Source: Jaapia argillacea MUCL 33604 (lineage: Eukaryota; Basidiomycota; Agaricomycetes; Jaapiales; Jaapiaceae). Taken from it: DNA of 64,000 nucleotides. The notes beneath the pieces were generated by a model, which was given only the letters and a program-made list of their open reading frames with translations, was not told the DNA's origin and did no database searches. Where the stretch lies: the NCBI GenBank assembly GCA_000697665.1, contig KL197712.1:1134446-1198445 (forward strand), read 5' to 3'. The first letter of the stretch is position 1. Each line of letters starts with the position of its first letter. The position numbers and the translations under genes were made by a program. Below, one piece after another: positions 1-11,689 of the stretch.

Positions 1-2103
1 GGTACCAAAGTTGCTGTCTTTCGTAGGCGTGATGTATTCACCATGCGCGCCTTTGATCATCCTCTTAGCCGTGGGATTTCCACCCTGTACGGCCAGAAGA
101 TGCAACTTGTCCAAGAAGGATGTCATGGCTTCCTGCGTGTTGTAATCTCTCTCCAGCTTAAGAGCACCTGTCAGCGCGATGCGAATAAGGATCTTCAGGT
201 AATGAGCCAGCCCTGTCACCAAGGCCAGCAATTCCTGCGTCATCCCCATCCGCCTAGCACCGGTTTCCTGTGTATGCGAGAGGAGCTTGAGGAGATCGAC
301 TGTCTTCCGACACAGCATACGAGCCTCGCGGACATGTGACATCCCTGACAGGCATAATTAAAGAACTGACGAAGATGTCAACCTGTAGGCAACCAATGAC
401 GTACCTTTCACATTCAGCGATGCGAAGACGAACTCGAGGTCATCAATGGTAGCGAATAAGACCTCCACGTGGAGTATGAACTTCTCGGCCATCCGGATGG
501 CATCTTGATACTGTCCATTGCTGACTTGCCGAAGCATGTCCGAGATACAAGCCGCGCTCGACTCCTCAAAAGCGGATAGGACCCTGGAACATGTGAGCGA
601 ACTGAAGATGATCACAGGTCAAGACTCCCACTCACGTCCATATTCGATAGACTTGTTGTTCCATCCGTACCTGCTTATCTTTGAGCGACGTGGGAGTCTC
701 TCGCTTTTCCTCATCTACCCATGGTGCCTCTTGCACCGCAGTGTCGGAACTAGAAGGTGTGACGCTCGCTCGTCGCGATACGACCTTGACATTCCAGAAC
801 TATCGGGATCGGGATTATCGTTAACGTACTGGGGGTGATCTGATAAGCAGAACATACCTTGTTAATCATGTAACATTCAGGATGCCAGCATTCGTCTCGC
901 ATATTTCGGTTGATCTCCACGAATTGCTTCAGGATCGCACTGTAGCATCCCGCACATTTGGTGGCAAAGCGAGTTGAGTAATGGAAGTGGCAGTACACAT
1001 CGCCTTCATGCTCGTAATAGGAATCTTGAGGCCCAAATAGTGTTGGACACAGTGAGCAAGTGAAATGCTCCACATGAAACTTCTTGTCTGTGCGTACAGA
1101 GTCAAACAGATTATCCCGACATTGGCGGAAGTCACGTACTGCATGCAGTTATGTAACTCCCTCGTAAAGCCATGCCACACTTGGCACAGATGAGGTTCAG
1201 CCGTCGAAAGTAGTCTCGTTCGCAAAGTGGGAATTGTTTGTTGTCGGGGCCGTCGATCGGGAAAAACTTGGAGGCGACGACAGTGCCACAGTCCTACAGG
1301 CAAATGGTTGATATGATATCTCCAAACTAGCGAACGGGACTTACCATGCACTTGAAACAGTTCAAATGGTACACTGTGCCCAGCGCTCGAACAAATGCGC
1401 CCATCATGGGCTTCCCGCATGCTGAACAAGGCCTAGCGGGAATGCAGAGAGTTAGAATGGGTTCGAGCACGCAGTTGACCTCCCCCGATGATCGCGCAAT
1501 AAACGAAGGGCGAACAATCTCCGCAAGGAACACTTACGTGGACGTAATGCTGGTCGAGGTGGATGTGGTTGATGTTTGAGCGGGACCAAAGGCGCCGTTA
1601 GAAGAGGCGGAATAGAGTGAAGAATGAGTGGTATGGGATTCCTCTGAATGGCCAGAATTCGACATCGATTGATGGTTATGAGAACTGCCAGGGGTGGTAG
1701 GACGACTTGGAGAAAGGAAGGCAGGTGAGGGGCCGGAGATGGTCATGTCGTTATCTGGTAGGCTAATGCCCGAATGATTCAAGTCGTCACTGCGAGACTG
1801 ATAGATGGTGGAATCATCGACATGTCTATCCCGATCGAGCTCCTGAGGGCTGCCCACTGTTGATGACCTTGTGGGTACATTCGGTCGATCCGGGATACGG
1901 GAGGAAGGATTTGAAGCCGGCGCACTGTAAGGCCCAGGTTGAGACTTCGATGAAGAATTAAACCTAGGAGAAATCGAATGGTCGTACGAATCAGGGTCGG
2001 AGGCCAGCTGTACAGAAAGAGAGGAGCCAAGCTGGTTGGCAGATGACTGTGGAGACGCGCGCTGATACTGCTGATGTGGACCCGGCGGTGGGAGATCGTT
2101 CAT
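1..2103 (-). CDS. LIM-domain Rho GTPase-activating protein, N-terminal part (gene continues off the left edge)
   Basis: Seen: the gene starts at the ATG at 2103 and reads leftward through at least six exons. Exon 1 (2103-about 1535) encodes about 190 residues of Ser/Pro/Thr-rich, probably disordered sequence. The next exons (about 1430-850) encode consecutive LIM zinc-binding modules with paired Cys/His motifs such as CSACGK, HLNCFKC, CAKCG, HFTCSLC and CAGC, ending in a WHPECYMINK block. After that come helical exons (to position 1) with no stop. Known: LIM modules followed by a helical region and a C-terminal RhoGAP domain are typical of fungal Lrg1/Rga-type proteins, which switch off Rho1 or Cdc42 at growth sites and the wall. 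Inference: the GAP domain lies left of the window, so catalytic activity cannot be assessed. A generic LIM adaptor is the alternative. Confidence 0.85.
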
Positions 2104-2516
2104 GACGACGACAAAGCTGTTGATGGCGCCAGGACTGCAGGCTGCACAACCGGGCGTCTAAGTATGGAAGAACAGGAGTAACGGGAACCCTGCTGTACAA
2201 CGGCGGAGTCGACCTCAGACGTGACCGTCACGGTAGTCACAAGTCACACACCCCTCAACCATTGCGGGGTGCCCTGCTCACAGCCTATTGCACAGGCCCA
2301 TCAAACTTCACAGGAATAATCTGAGTCCAGGCTCAGGAAACCAAGATATTTTGTGCAGTCCATATGGAAACCAACACCTTGGGATTCAGACGAAACATAC
2401 TCGCACGAGTTCGGTTGAATCGGTTCAAACACGCAGTCGCATCATGTTCTAGCTTCCAGACACATGGATCGTACATGGTAACCTACAGGCACCTGCTTTC
2501 TTCGCCGGCATTCAAT
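2104..2516. promoter_or_regulatory. Intergenic: upstream region of the LIM-RhoGAP and 3' flank of oxidoreductase copy A
   Basis: No coding sequence is recognisable in these 413 bases. They separate the start of the LIM-RhoGAP (2103) from the stop of the neighbouring oxidoreductase (2517) and must hold the RhoGAP promoter and the oxidoreductase 3' UTR. I see no clear TATA box or named site. Confidence 0.5.
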
Positions 2517-3982
2517 TTAAACAACCTGTTCAACCCCCTTCGGGAAGACGTATCCGCCCTGGCGGCGCACCTACACAGGAAGAACCAAGCTCAGCGAAAG
2601 ATGCCAAGACATTTAGGAGATTTCGACCTACCTCATCAAAGATATCCATCTCCAGCAAACTCTTATCCCATCCCCATCCCTCACTCTCAATCTTACCATC
2701 CCGGATACACCTCGCAACCTCGTCGGCCTGGAAGTGCCACCCTCCACCAACATACTCATACACCCTCTTTTCCTCTCTCACGATCTTACCCTTGTCATCA
2801 AAGTACTCCACCTTGAACCACTTGGGGCAGTACGGTGGAGCAGCAACATGAATAGTTCCATGGCGGTACCGGATCGTGACACTGGGGTCATTGCCACGAA
2901 CGTTGATGGCACAGGTCAGGTTGGCTTGCGCAGAAAGCGTGGAGGACGAGGTGGGTGTGAACGATAAGGTAAAGGATGTGTTGCTATCCACATTCGTCAG
3001 AGGCGTCTTGATCATAGACCCGTTGATGACTGATGGTCTAGCACCGTTGTTAGATGGGTGCTCATAGAGCGCAATGATGGCCTATGGGGCAAGTTGATAC
3101 ATCATTAATATATGAAGTCGTCGAAATTACTCACCCAGACAAGTGGATAGGGACCCCTGTAAACGCTGCATCAGGCGACTGCGACTACAGTCAGTAAGTG
3201 CTACTCACAAATCAAGCAAAGCGCCTCCGCCGAGATCAGGGTTCAAGATACGGTGTGACTTGGACAGTTCTATGATCATGGTGAGGTAAACAACAAGCGA
3301 CATCCGGACTATCAACAGACTCACTCTCAACACCAAAGTCAGCACAGAGGTCAGCTTGCATCATGATCACCTCCCCAAGCGATCCTCCTTCCGCAATCTT
3401 TTTCAAATCCTTCACCAAAGGTTGGAACCGAGTCCACAACGCCTCCATAAAGAACACATTATTCTCCTTCGCAATAGCCAACAACGAGCGTAGTTCAGCA
3501 GCGTTCGACGTCACTGGCTTCTCGCACAAAACAGCCTTTTTAGCTTTCAGGGCATCACGGGCGTTTATGTAGTGCAACGTGTGTGGTGTGCCTAGAAGAG
3601 GGAGATATAAAAGTCAAAGGAATAATCGAGATCGTTAGGAGTGTGACGACGAACCAACGTAGATAGCGTCAACGTTCTTGAATGAAACATTTGGGGGATA
3701 AGTGTTGTACGAGGGAACGAAAGCAAACCTGAGACATACCGGATCAGAGTACACCCCCTCATACGTTCCATATGCTTTGATCGACTTATCGCCTGCAGCA
3801 TATGTGTCGATGAACTCCTGCGCTTTCTCTACACTTCTCGACCCTATCGCAACAACTTTATGAACAACATCATGAACGTCCCTCGTCTTCGGGTCGACAA
3901 GGAGATCCTTGACGAAAACCGAAGCGATCCAGCCAGTAGAGACGATACCCCAACGAAGAGTGGTCGGTGCAGTGGAAGCCAT
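2517..3982 (-). CDS. Gfo/Idh/MocA-family oxidoreductase, dihydrodiol-dehydrogenase-like (tandem copy A)
   Basis: Seen: the start is the ATG at 3982 (MASTAPTTLRWGIVSTGWIA), which opens directly into a Rossmann NAD(P)-binding segment. An EKPVT motif, the substrate/cofactor-binding hallmark of the family, follows after DAIYVG. Downstream is the GGGALLDLG-type segment and a C-terminal beta-sheet domain ending RQGGYVFPKGVEQVV. At least six short introns interrupt it; the last acceptor gives a short final exon to the TAA at 2517. Length is about 375 residues, normal for the family. Known: this group includes dimeric dihydrodiol dehydrogenase and D-xylose 1-dehydrogenase (NADP). Inference: a cytosolic sugar or diol dehydrogenase; the substrate is not readable. 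It is a close tandem paralog of the gene at 4698-6178, in the same orientation. Confidence 0.88.
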
Positions 3983-4697
3983 TGTAAAAGCAAGAAGTTA
4001 TTCAGGATAAACCAAGGGAAACAACCATGCTTGTAGCGGGTCTTAAGGAGCACTGGAACGAAATATCCATCGCGTCGGACCGCCGTCGCCGGAGTATCGC
4101 CGCTCCAAGAACCGCGTTGAACCGCTGAGGGTGACGAGAGTGGGGTTCATCTGACTGACATCCTGGCTCGCAGGCGATAGCATCTGACCAATCTTCCACT
4201 CACGAAGCGCTTGATAATCAACGAGTGATATCAAAGGGTGGTACAGAGTGAAAAAAATAGAATACGTTCGTACATGGCGAGACGGGTTTCCGTAGAAGAA
4301 CTGTGTCGGTGACGCTCGAGAACAGGAAGATGTTGGAGTGGAACGGTGTTCAGCGACTATCATAGAACAGAGGATCGGCATCACGCATAGGGTCAGCTCG
4401 ACGAAGGACAAGCGAAAGCGACTGACCAAGTTAGTCACTTTGGTTGGTCAAAGCATTGGAAAGTCAGGGCTAATTCCTTCGGGCGACACGACTTATATCG
4501 TAAAGCAGATCCCCACTATTCACCCGCACGTATCCAGCGCTATCTAACCGTCTGCCGGGTTCGCAAATTTGCGCGAACTCATATGCAGGACTTGGATCTT
4601 GGGGAGAAATGCAATCGAATCGGTTCCAGCGTCAAACGTACAGGCCAGGGATAGGAAGCTCTCGGTAGTCATGCATGATATCGATTCAGTGATCAAT
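3983..4697. promoter_or_regulatory. Promoter of copy A, containing blocks duplicated upstream of copy B
   Basis: No gene is seen. Two blocks here recur upstream of copy B: AGTATCGCCG(C/T)TCCAA near 4091-4107 and GGCGATAGCA(T/C)CTGACCAA near 4173-4191. Their partners lie near 6262-6280 and 6353-6371. Spacing and order relative to each start codon are the same, so the duplication included the promoter. The right part (4440-4697) also holds the 3' flank of copy B. Confidence 0.6.
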
Positions 4698-6178
4698 TTA
4701 CACAACCTGTTCAACTCCCTTCGGGAAGACGTATCCACCCTGGCGGCGGACCTGGAACAGGAAGATCAACGACGAGAGTCCAAGACACGACACACTCTTG
4801 GGACGAGGACGTACCTCGTCGAAAATTTCCATCTCCAACAAACTCTTGTCCCATCCCCAAGCCTCACTCTGGATCTTACCTTCCCGGATGCACCTCGCAA
4901 CTTCATCGGCTTGGAAGTGCCATCCTCCACCGACATATTCATAAACCTTTTTCTCCTCTCTCACGAGCTTCCCATTGTTGTCAAAGTATTCTACCTTGAA
5001 GGACTTGGGGCAAGGAGATGGTGCAGCAACATGAATGTTGCCATGTCGGTACCGGATGACAACACTGGGATTGATGCCACGAACGTTGATGGCGCAGGTG
5101 AGGTTGGCTTGTGCCGAAAGGGAGGAGGATGAAGTCGGTGTGAAAGATAAGGTGAATGTTGTATTACTGTCAACATTGGTGAGAGGTGTCTTGATCATCG
5201 ATGCGCTTATCCCAGATGGTCTTGTGTTGGCATTGGACGGGTGCTCATAGAGCGCGAGTATAGCCTGAGGTGGGTCACGTTGGCGTAGTTACAACGAGGG
5301 AAAGTGAAAAGTGAAGTCACATACCCAGAAAAGTGGATACGGACCTCTAAAAACAAAGTTAGAGACCAATCAATAAGGTGGGTATGGCGGTATGACTCAC
5401 AGATCCAGCAGGGCACCTCCACCAAGCCTGGGATCCAAGATGCGGTGAGTGATAGGGAGTTCTATGAAGAGATGAGTGATCGTGGTGAGAAAACGACCAA
5501 TGTATTCCTTTCAAAGCAGGCTCACTTTCAACACCGAAATTGGCACAAAGATCAGCTTCCACCATGATCGGCTCCCCGAGCGATCCATCCTCGGCAACCT
5601 TCTTTAACTCCTTCACCAAAGGTTGGAATCGAGTCCACAGCGCTTCCATGAAGAAGACGTTGTTCTCCTTCGCGATAGCCAGTAAAGAGCGCAGTTCAGC
5701 AGCGTTCAGGGTCACAGGTTTCTCGCATAAGACAGCCTTTTTGGCTTTCAGGGCGTCACGCGCGTTCACGTAGTGCATTGTATGCGGTGTGCCTGTAAGG
5801 GAGATTCAGGAGTCGATGGATGGATGAGACTGCCAGGATTGCGAAGACGAACCAATGTATATAGCGTCGACATCCTCAAGGTGGGCAATCGCAGTATAAG
5901 TATCGGATGTTTGAACGAGAGACACTGAGACGTACCGGGTCAGAATATACTCCCTCATAGGTTCCATATGGTTTGATCGACTTGTCGCCGGCAGCATATT
6001 TGTCGATAAATTCCTGCGCCTTCTCCACCGTTCTCGACCCGATCGCAACTACTTTATGAACAACATCATGCACGTCTCTCGTCTTCGGGTCGACGAGGAG
6101 ATCCTTCACGAAAACCGAGGCAATGTGGCCAGTTGAGATGATGCCCCAGCGAAGAGTTGTGGGTTGAGTAGAAGCCAT
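4698..6178 (-). CDS. Gfo/Idh/MocA-family oxidoreductase, dihydrodiol-dehydrogenase-like (tandem copy B)
   Basis: Seen: I place the start at the ATG at 6178 (MASTQPTTLRWGIISTGHIA). An in-frame upstream extension is open to 6220 but is absent from copy A. The reading frame joins cleanly over introns near 5938-5880, 5850-5793, 5525-5462, 5402-5347, 5325-5265 and 4813-4752. It keeps the Rossmann start, the EKPVT motif, the GGGALLDLG segment and the C-terminal RQGGYVFPKGVEQVV. Known: the family uses NADP(H) to oxidise diols or aldoses. Inference: a functional paralog of copy A, since intron positions and most residues match and no stop or frameshift is seen. Divergence is scattered (for example EVIMMQADLC versus EPIMVEADLC), so it is not a very recent copy. 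Confidence 0.88.
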
Positions 6179-7448
6179 GGTCAAGCAGGAACTCAAGGAA
6201 GACGATCTTTCCTGGTTCATAGGCCTTTAAGATGGAACCACGGCAGCGGATCGCCATAGCCGAAGTATCGCCGTTCCAACAATGAACAACCGCTTCGAAC
6301 CGATGGAGGTGACACCAATCCAGTCCCAATGACTGAGGTTCTACCTGGCAGGGCGATAGCACCTGACCAAGAGATACAGACACCCAGCCAAGGAGAAACC
6401 GGACCCGCGCTCAGAATCGTAGGAATACATTGGGCACTAAGGAAAGAAAAATCGTCAGAATAGAATGAGGGATCCAATGGCTGACACAACACACGTAGAA
6501 TAAACTCTCCCAGCACGGGCTGCCAGTTGTCACCAGATTGAGTGTGTGGATGGATATGAAAGCAACTGCATATAGAAACGTCACAATGAATGGGAGCGCC
6601 AGAGGGGCGGGGCATTTATATCTCTGAAGGGGAGACCGCCTGATGAAGTATTCCCTTCTTAAGTGAAAACGAAAGAAAGGGGATGTCGAAAGTGATGGGA
6701 TGTTGGAGATTGAATAGGACTGAGAGAGCAATGTTACACGACATCGACAGAAAAGTTACACTTCGGGAGATCGGAGCATGTCCGTGAATTGATGATGGTA
6801 TCTGAAGCTGGAAGCGCAGAAAAAACGAGTGGTCAGCCTCAACCACATCAACACAGATGTTGCTTGACGGTGCTGATGTCCTCGTCGCTTTGGTCCTCGC
6901 CAAGCATATCACACAGAAAGAAGTCACACTAGCTGACAACCAGAAGAGGGGAGGAATGGCGAAGACGATGATGGGGAAGGATCAGAGACGATAGTACTTC
7001 GCTAGAAGGAAGTACACGAGGTCGTCAAGTTGCTGCTCTGGAGAATGAGTTGGAGAGAAGGTCGAAAGACGGATAATATGGAGTCCCGTTTTGGGCCAGC
7101 GTGAAGCGCCAAGGATGCTGGCTAGTAGGGCATTCTATCGCCTGGCGCAAGCCATTTCCATGTTTTGGCTGTTGTTGAGTGTGGAACACAAAGAATCTCG
7201 ACACCTAGTAATTGCAGCAGGTGAGGACGTTACATATTCGAACCTGAAGGAACCCAGTCAATCGTTTGGTAAATCTCACGACGTTGATTTTATCCACCCT
7301 GCAGTTCAGTCAGATATCATGGCAAATCGCTCGCACAAGCTCAGGGGACATTTCATCGGGGAATACCTCATATTCCTTGAGGCATCCAAGAAGATAGTAA
7401 CTGTACCAGACAACGATGTAGTCTACTACTATCCACCCCAATTTCGAC
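6179..7448. other. Intergenic: promoter of oxidoreductase copy B and 3' flank of the SLC35F gene
   Basis: The first about 220 bases carry the promoter blocks shared with copy A. The rest (about 6400-7448) has open frames on both strands, the longest being 7091-7498 on plus, but none matches a family I recognise and none is flanked by convincing splice sites. I see no gene here. Confidence 0.5.
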
Positions 7449-9357
7449 TCAGGCCATCTCCATCCTGGCCTCCTCAGCCCTTTCGCTCCTGGTCTTGACA
7501 TACGCAGGAGCCTTAGGATCGAGCTTACCTTGTCCCTCCGCTGTAAAAACCAATCAATACCAGTCCAAAAACAAAAGGATAGAAGGAAATCTTACGAGTA
7601 GCAGTCCAGAAGTAGATGATGAGCCCAACAATGACGACGCCGAAGGCAACGAAGTATAACCAGAACGGCTTGTAGTGCTAAAGAGAAGATCAAGTGCTAT
7701 TGAGATGATAGCAGTCCAACGGTGCTCCGCGAATCACGCACGAAGAGAAACAATCCTAAAGACAAGGGAATGAGTGACGGGGAGAGAGAAACAGAGGAGG
7801 CGGACTGACCGAAGAGGAGGCCGTAGAAGTCACTGGATAAGAGACTGAGGTTGTAGTATGCTGACGAAGCCATGCGGTAAAGTAACGGGGCCACGGTGTA
7901 CAAGATGAACATCGCTGTTGAGAAGTAACACAGCACACGGTCATCACCCGGAATCTAAGATCAGACTATAGCACTAACATGCAGTATACGCGACCAAAAG
8001 CCCGACTAGAAAGGATATATGAGCTTCGAGTTTGGGGAGGAACGGGAGAGGAAATCATACTGGTGGCACCGTTCCATGATGCCGTCTTCATCCCGTCGTG
8101 TTCCAGTCCCGCGGCTTGGATTCCGTTGATCAAAGTTCCCCACATACCCAATTGTCCAACGACCTATGTATCCACCATTTGAGTACCACCACGACTTGTA
8201 GTTGACTTTAAATCGTACCTCATAAAGGGGAGACTGGCGAACAAAGAATTCCTCAGTGGCGTTTGCTATCAAGATGCCAGAATCAGGGGAGACCGAGGAA
8301 ACGGAAAGAGTGGTTTACGCACTGAATCCGTAGAGTGTAGCTCCGACAATCATAAAAATATCCCCCTTGGCCATGTTTAAGGCCGGGTAGTCCTTGTCTG
8401 TAAGGTGATCGGACCCAACAAGCATGGCCAAACCACTGATGCACACAAAGACACCCTACCGACATACTTGGATTAGGGGACGAACTCGACCCGAGGGAGG
8501 AAGACTCACAAGTAACTGTGTCCAATGGTATTTGTTCCTCATATAAATGTAAGAAAAGAGCAAGCACACGGGTATGGCCCATCTGAAGATGATACAACGA
8601 TGGGTCAGCAGTTCACATATCTAGGGTGAGAATCTGACTTACGCATCAAGGAGCATGCAAGATAGCAGGGTGGTGTACTGATAGGCCTGGGGTACAAGAG
8701 AGAGAGTTAGCCCGGCTTCTTCCCCTCGACTCAAGCTTTGGCCCATACCTTTACGACAAGGAAATTACCTTCAACATCACAAGATGCCAAGATAAAGTCT
8801 GAGGAAACCAAATAAACCAGTATTCGGACGGAAGGACCAAAAAAAATACACACATTTCCAACCATCTCTCAACACCATCTGGCCCCATCCTTTCAATCCG
8901 TCTGAACGGTTGAAATCAGTGGACTGGGAGAAGAGACCCAAACGGATATCTCACATTGATACATCGTGTACGGTGTATAGATGACGAAAAGTGAAAAATA
9001 CCTTGACAATCGATCAGCCATGCTCCACTAGGACGTGAAGGTAGATAAAAATCTCACTCACAAGAAAAACGTTTGGGTCGTAGGTAAGGACCAGTTCCGG
9101 CTAACGAGCTCGGTGGTCGTAACATTCGTGCAGGTGATACATAAAGACACCACTTGTCCCGCCAACAAGGAGAGAACAAATCGTCTCGTCCAGAGACTGG
9201 CAAATCGGTTCCAAACGCTCTTGCGGAAGGCGGAGAACGAGGAGTAATCAATGGGTGGACGGATCGCCACCTTGTAGTCCGAACTCTCCAAGGTCGGTTG
9301 GACTATGGCATCGTCATTAAAATCTTGTTTCGAGTCGAGGGGCGAAAGGGTCGTCAT
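7449..9357 (-). CDS. SLC35F-type (DUF914) multi-spanning solute carrier
   Basis: Seen: the start is the ATG at 9357. Exon 1 carries a short polar N-terminus, then the first helix LLAGQVVSLCITCTN and the PTTQTFF signature. Later exons give ILASCDVEGNFLVVKAYQYT, a run of hydrophobic helices, NLSLLSSDFYGLLFG near the C-terminal end, and a last helix near 7610-7680. A charged cytosolic tail ends at the TGA at 7449. Eight or more short introns interrupt the frame. Known: these signatures characterise the SLC35F1/F2 branch of the drug/metabolite transporter superfamily, usually about ten helices in Golgi or endosomal membranes. Inference: an intact transporter of about 400 residues; the substrate is unknown for most fungal members. 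The exon chain was assembled by eye, so individual borders in the middle are approximate. Confidence 0.85.
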
Positions 9358-9979
9358 CCTGGGATGAAGGATAAGTGACTGAAGCGAGGAGACTCAAAAA
9401 AACTGCTCTATACTCTGTGCTATCGATCAGGGGCTCCCTCTCGTCGATATCTCGTGAATGCAGAATGGCGGAGATTGTCGACCAAGGATAAGACTAGCAC
9501 AAGAAAGGTCGAAAGCCAGGTCTTAAGTAGCTTAAAGCTCGAGGTCAAAGAGACCGAGAACAAGCTCTCCCAAGGTTCCGTCCCTCCATGCCGTGATGCG
9601 TCGGAGCAGTCAAAAATACTCTTCTGAAAATATCCAATCTGGCTCGCCGATCAATATCAGATACTGCTAGGCCCTCAGATCTCCGAGATAGTGGCCCCCG
9701 CAGAGAGGAGGCTGCATGGAGAGCATTGTGGACGAGGGTAGCGCAGGTGAAGTTCGTGGCTAGAGCAAACATACGAGCATGAGGGACAAAGGACACAGCA
9801 CCCAGGCAAGTAAAAGTGAATGAGCGAGAATATCAATTTCGGTAATTACTGCCGGTTGAATCCTATGTGTACATGGGATGTTCTACAGAGAATAAGTGAA
9901 TTGGGAGGAGAGGAACTAAATGAGAGTGGATGTATGCAAAGATGCCAGTGGGAATCAGTCGAAGAAAATATTAGAGTGC
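9358..9979. other. Intergenic: SLC35F promoter and 3' flank of the coiled-coil gene
   Basis: A minus-strand open frame (9545-9796) is present but has no recognisable domain and lies where the SLC35F promoter is expected. I do not call a gene. Confidence 0.45.
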
Positions 9980-10632
9980 TCAGACCCAACGACGATTAGC
10001 AGCAGCCCTCCTCTGCTCTTCGAGGATCTGCTCTTGGCGTTTCTTCTCTTCCTCCATACGGGCCTTATGATCAGCCAATTTCTGGGGAAAGAATCATCAG
10101 GATATGAAACGAGAAATTTCAAGGTTGAAACCGTAACACATACTGATTTCAAAGACGACACAGTCGAGAGGATACCATCCAATGTAGCTTCAGAAATTTC
10201 TGTCATCTGCTCATGGGACGTGATTAATGAGAGGTAGAAGGATGAAAATGAACAAGCACGAACTGTGTCTGAGGCCTTAGCTTTCATGGCCATCATTCGC
10301 TCCTTCTCTTCCTCCCAGTTGGCCGGCACATACTGGGGGGCAGCCTGCTGCTGCCCCGGCTGACCAGTACCCCAGGTCGGCGATCCTCCGTCCTCGAATC
10401 GCGCTTGTGCCTGGGCTTGGATGGATGGTGGAGGTGCGTAGGGAGGTGCACCAGCGGTAGGTGGATCGGCATCGACTGGGGCCTCCTTCACCCTCCTGCA
10501 TCGCGACTTCCAGCCCTCAACGCTACGATTCTCATGGCTCTTGAACCACCACGCAGTGGCAAGGCCACCAAGGATAAACCAGAAGAGGCGAGCGGGGCGG
10601 CGACCGTAACCTCCATAGTAATGAGGATGCAT
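9980..10632 (-). CDS. Small single-pass membrane protein with C-terminal coiled coil, uncharacterised
   Basis: Seen: three exons, 10632-10264, 10206-10144 and 10081-9980, with GT-AG borders and preserved frame, give 177 residues. After a His/Tyr/Gly/Arg-rich start comes one hydrophobic helix (LFWFILGGLATAWWF, about residues 16-30). A Pro/Ala/Gln-rich linker follows, then a charged helix rich in Glu, Lys, Arg and Gln that ends EQRRAAANRRWV at the TGA. I do not recognise a named family. Inference: an N-terminal membrane anchor (mitochondrial or ER) carrying a coiled coil, a layout common in small organelle-shaping or assembly factors. It is divergent from COX23, sharing a 398 bp promoter region, which weakly hints at a mitochondrial role. 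Confidence 0.7.
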
Positions 10633-11030
10633 TTTATCGATAGGAAACTAGGTGATAGGTGTTGCTGAAGATCGATGTCGGTGAGCAGTGAACTGATTGT
10701 TCTGTGGTTGAGATTCAAGGGAACCTGTGCCCTTATATTCCATGGATGGAGACTGCGAGCAAAGTGCCGGCCGGGGAGAGGCGTCAGCGACTGGAACGCA
10801 ACACGACATCTACGCAGGAAGCGCAGCGAGTTTCCGACATTGCCCAAGCCATTTGAAACGATTTCAACCAGCCGCGAGGACGCGACTGTGCTTGGATGCA
10901 ATTTAGATCATTTGCCGAACCGACGCGCAACAGAAAGGCAGAAGGCAAGACAACTCAGACAAAATGTTGACGCGTGTTGGCGGCTGTTGACGGCAACCCT
11001 GCCGAACTGTTCGCCCCTCCTCCTTTTCCA
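10633..11030. promoter_or_regulatory. Divergent promoter between the coiled-coil gene and COX23
   Basis: These 398 bases lie between two divergent starts (10632 minus, 11031 plus). Open frames on both strands overlap each other but show no domain. No TATA box is obvious. Confidence 0.5.
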
Positions 11031-11491
11031 ATGTCGACGACGACGACGAGCATCCCAAAGCCAGAGGACAACGTCAGGCCTCACAATTACGTCGAGCACT
11101 TCAGAGTATGCATCTTCCCATTCAACCATGCACATAAACATATCTGAGACTCTTTCCGTCGAGCCTAGGGGCGACACGTTACAACCAAGTTCATCGAGTT
11201 CGTCCCATAAGCACCTCTGTATCACCGGCTCCAATTGTTAACGATGGACCGCATGAAATTTACCGATGCAACTCCCAGTCCTTGCGAAGATGCAGCCAAG
11301 GCTTCTATGGACTGCTTGAACCGCAATGATTACGATCGGGAGAGTTGTTTGAATTTCTTCCAAGCGTATCGGGATTGCAAAAAGACTTGGGTGTGTCCGT
11401 GTCGCCACCATAGTTACTTCCAGGCTGATAAGACGCCCCCAAGGTGGAACAGAGGAAGTCGGATCGTCGTGCAGGCCGACCCAGCGCCTAG
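11031..11491 (+). CDS. COX23: COX23, twin CX9C mitochondrial intermembrane-space protein
   Basis: Seen: the frame closes over four exons, 11031-11105, 11169-11197 (29 nt), 11279-11390 and 11444-11491, all GT-AG, giving 87 residues. It carries two CX9C motifs, CEDAAKASMDC and CLNFFQAYRDC, and ends WVEQRKSDRRAGRPSA. The tiny second exon supplies the TKFID segment before the first Cys. A shorter model starting at the ATG at 11244 keeps both motifs but replaces the conserved lead-in with an unusual one. Known: Cox23/CHCHD7 proteins fold as a helical hairpin locked by two disulfides formed by Mia40 in the intermembrane space, and support copper delivery and cytochrome c oxidase assembly. Inference: intact and functional. 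Exon 2 is the least certain part. Confidence 0.9.
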
Positions 11492-11689
11492 CTTGGGGAT
11501 CCCTCACCGCTCAAGGTTCTGTTCGTACTTGGACACAATTTCTTGACGCAGACTTTGTACCAGCTGCAGACAAAAAGGAATGTAACATTTTGGGTAGGAA
11601 AAGGAGCGTGCTATGTAGTAACATCCCTCGAGCTATTAAGCTATGGGTAAAAATATGATCCACAAGAAAATAAAGATGGCGATAGGAAA

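Noticed and set aside
43-2200. Overlapping open frames on both strands in the LIM-RhoGAP region
   Set aside because: They are shadows; only the minus-strand exon chain gives LIM motifs with GT-AG borders.
6220-6940. Several minus-strand open frames upstream of oxidoreductase copy B as a possible gene
   Set aside because: They overlap each other, lack domains, and cover the promoter blocks conserved with copy A.
7091-7498. A 135-codon plus-strand frame
   Set aside because: It overlaps the last SLC35F exon on the other strand and has no recognisable domain.
11244-11546. COX23 starting at the ATG at 11244 and reading through to 11546
   Set aside because: It ignores the intron after KKTW and misses the conserved lead-in supplied by two upstream exons.
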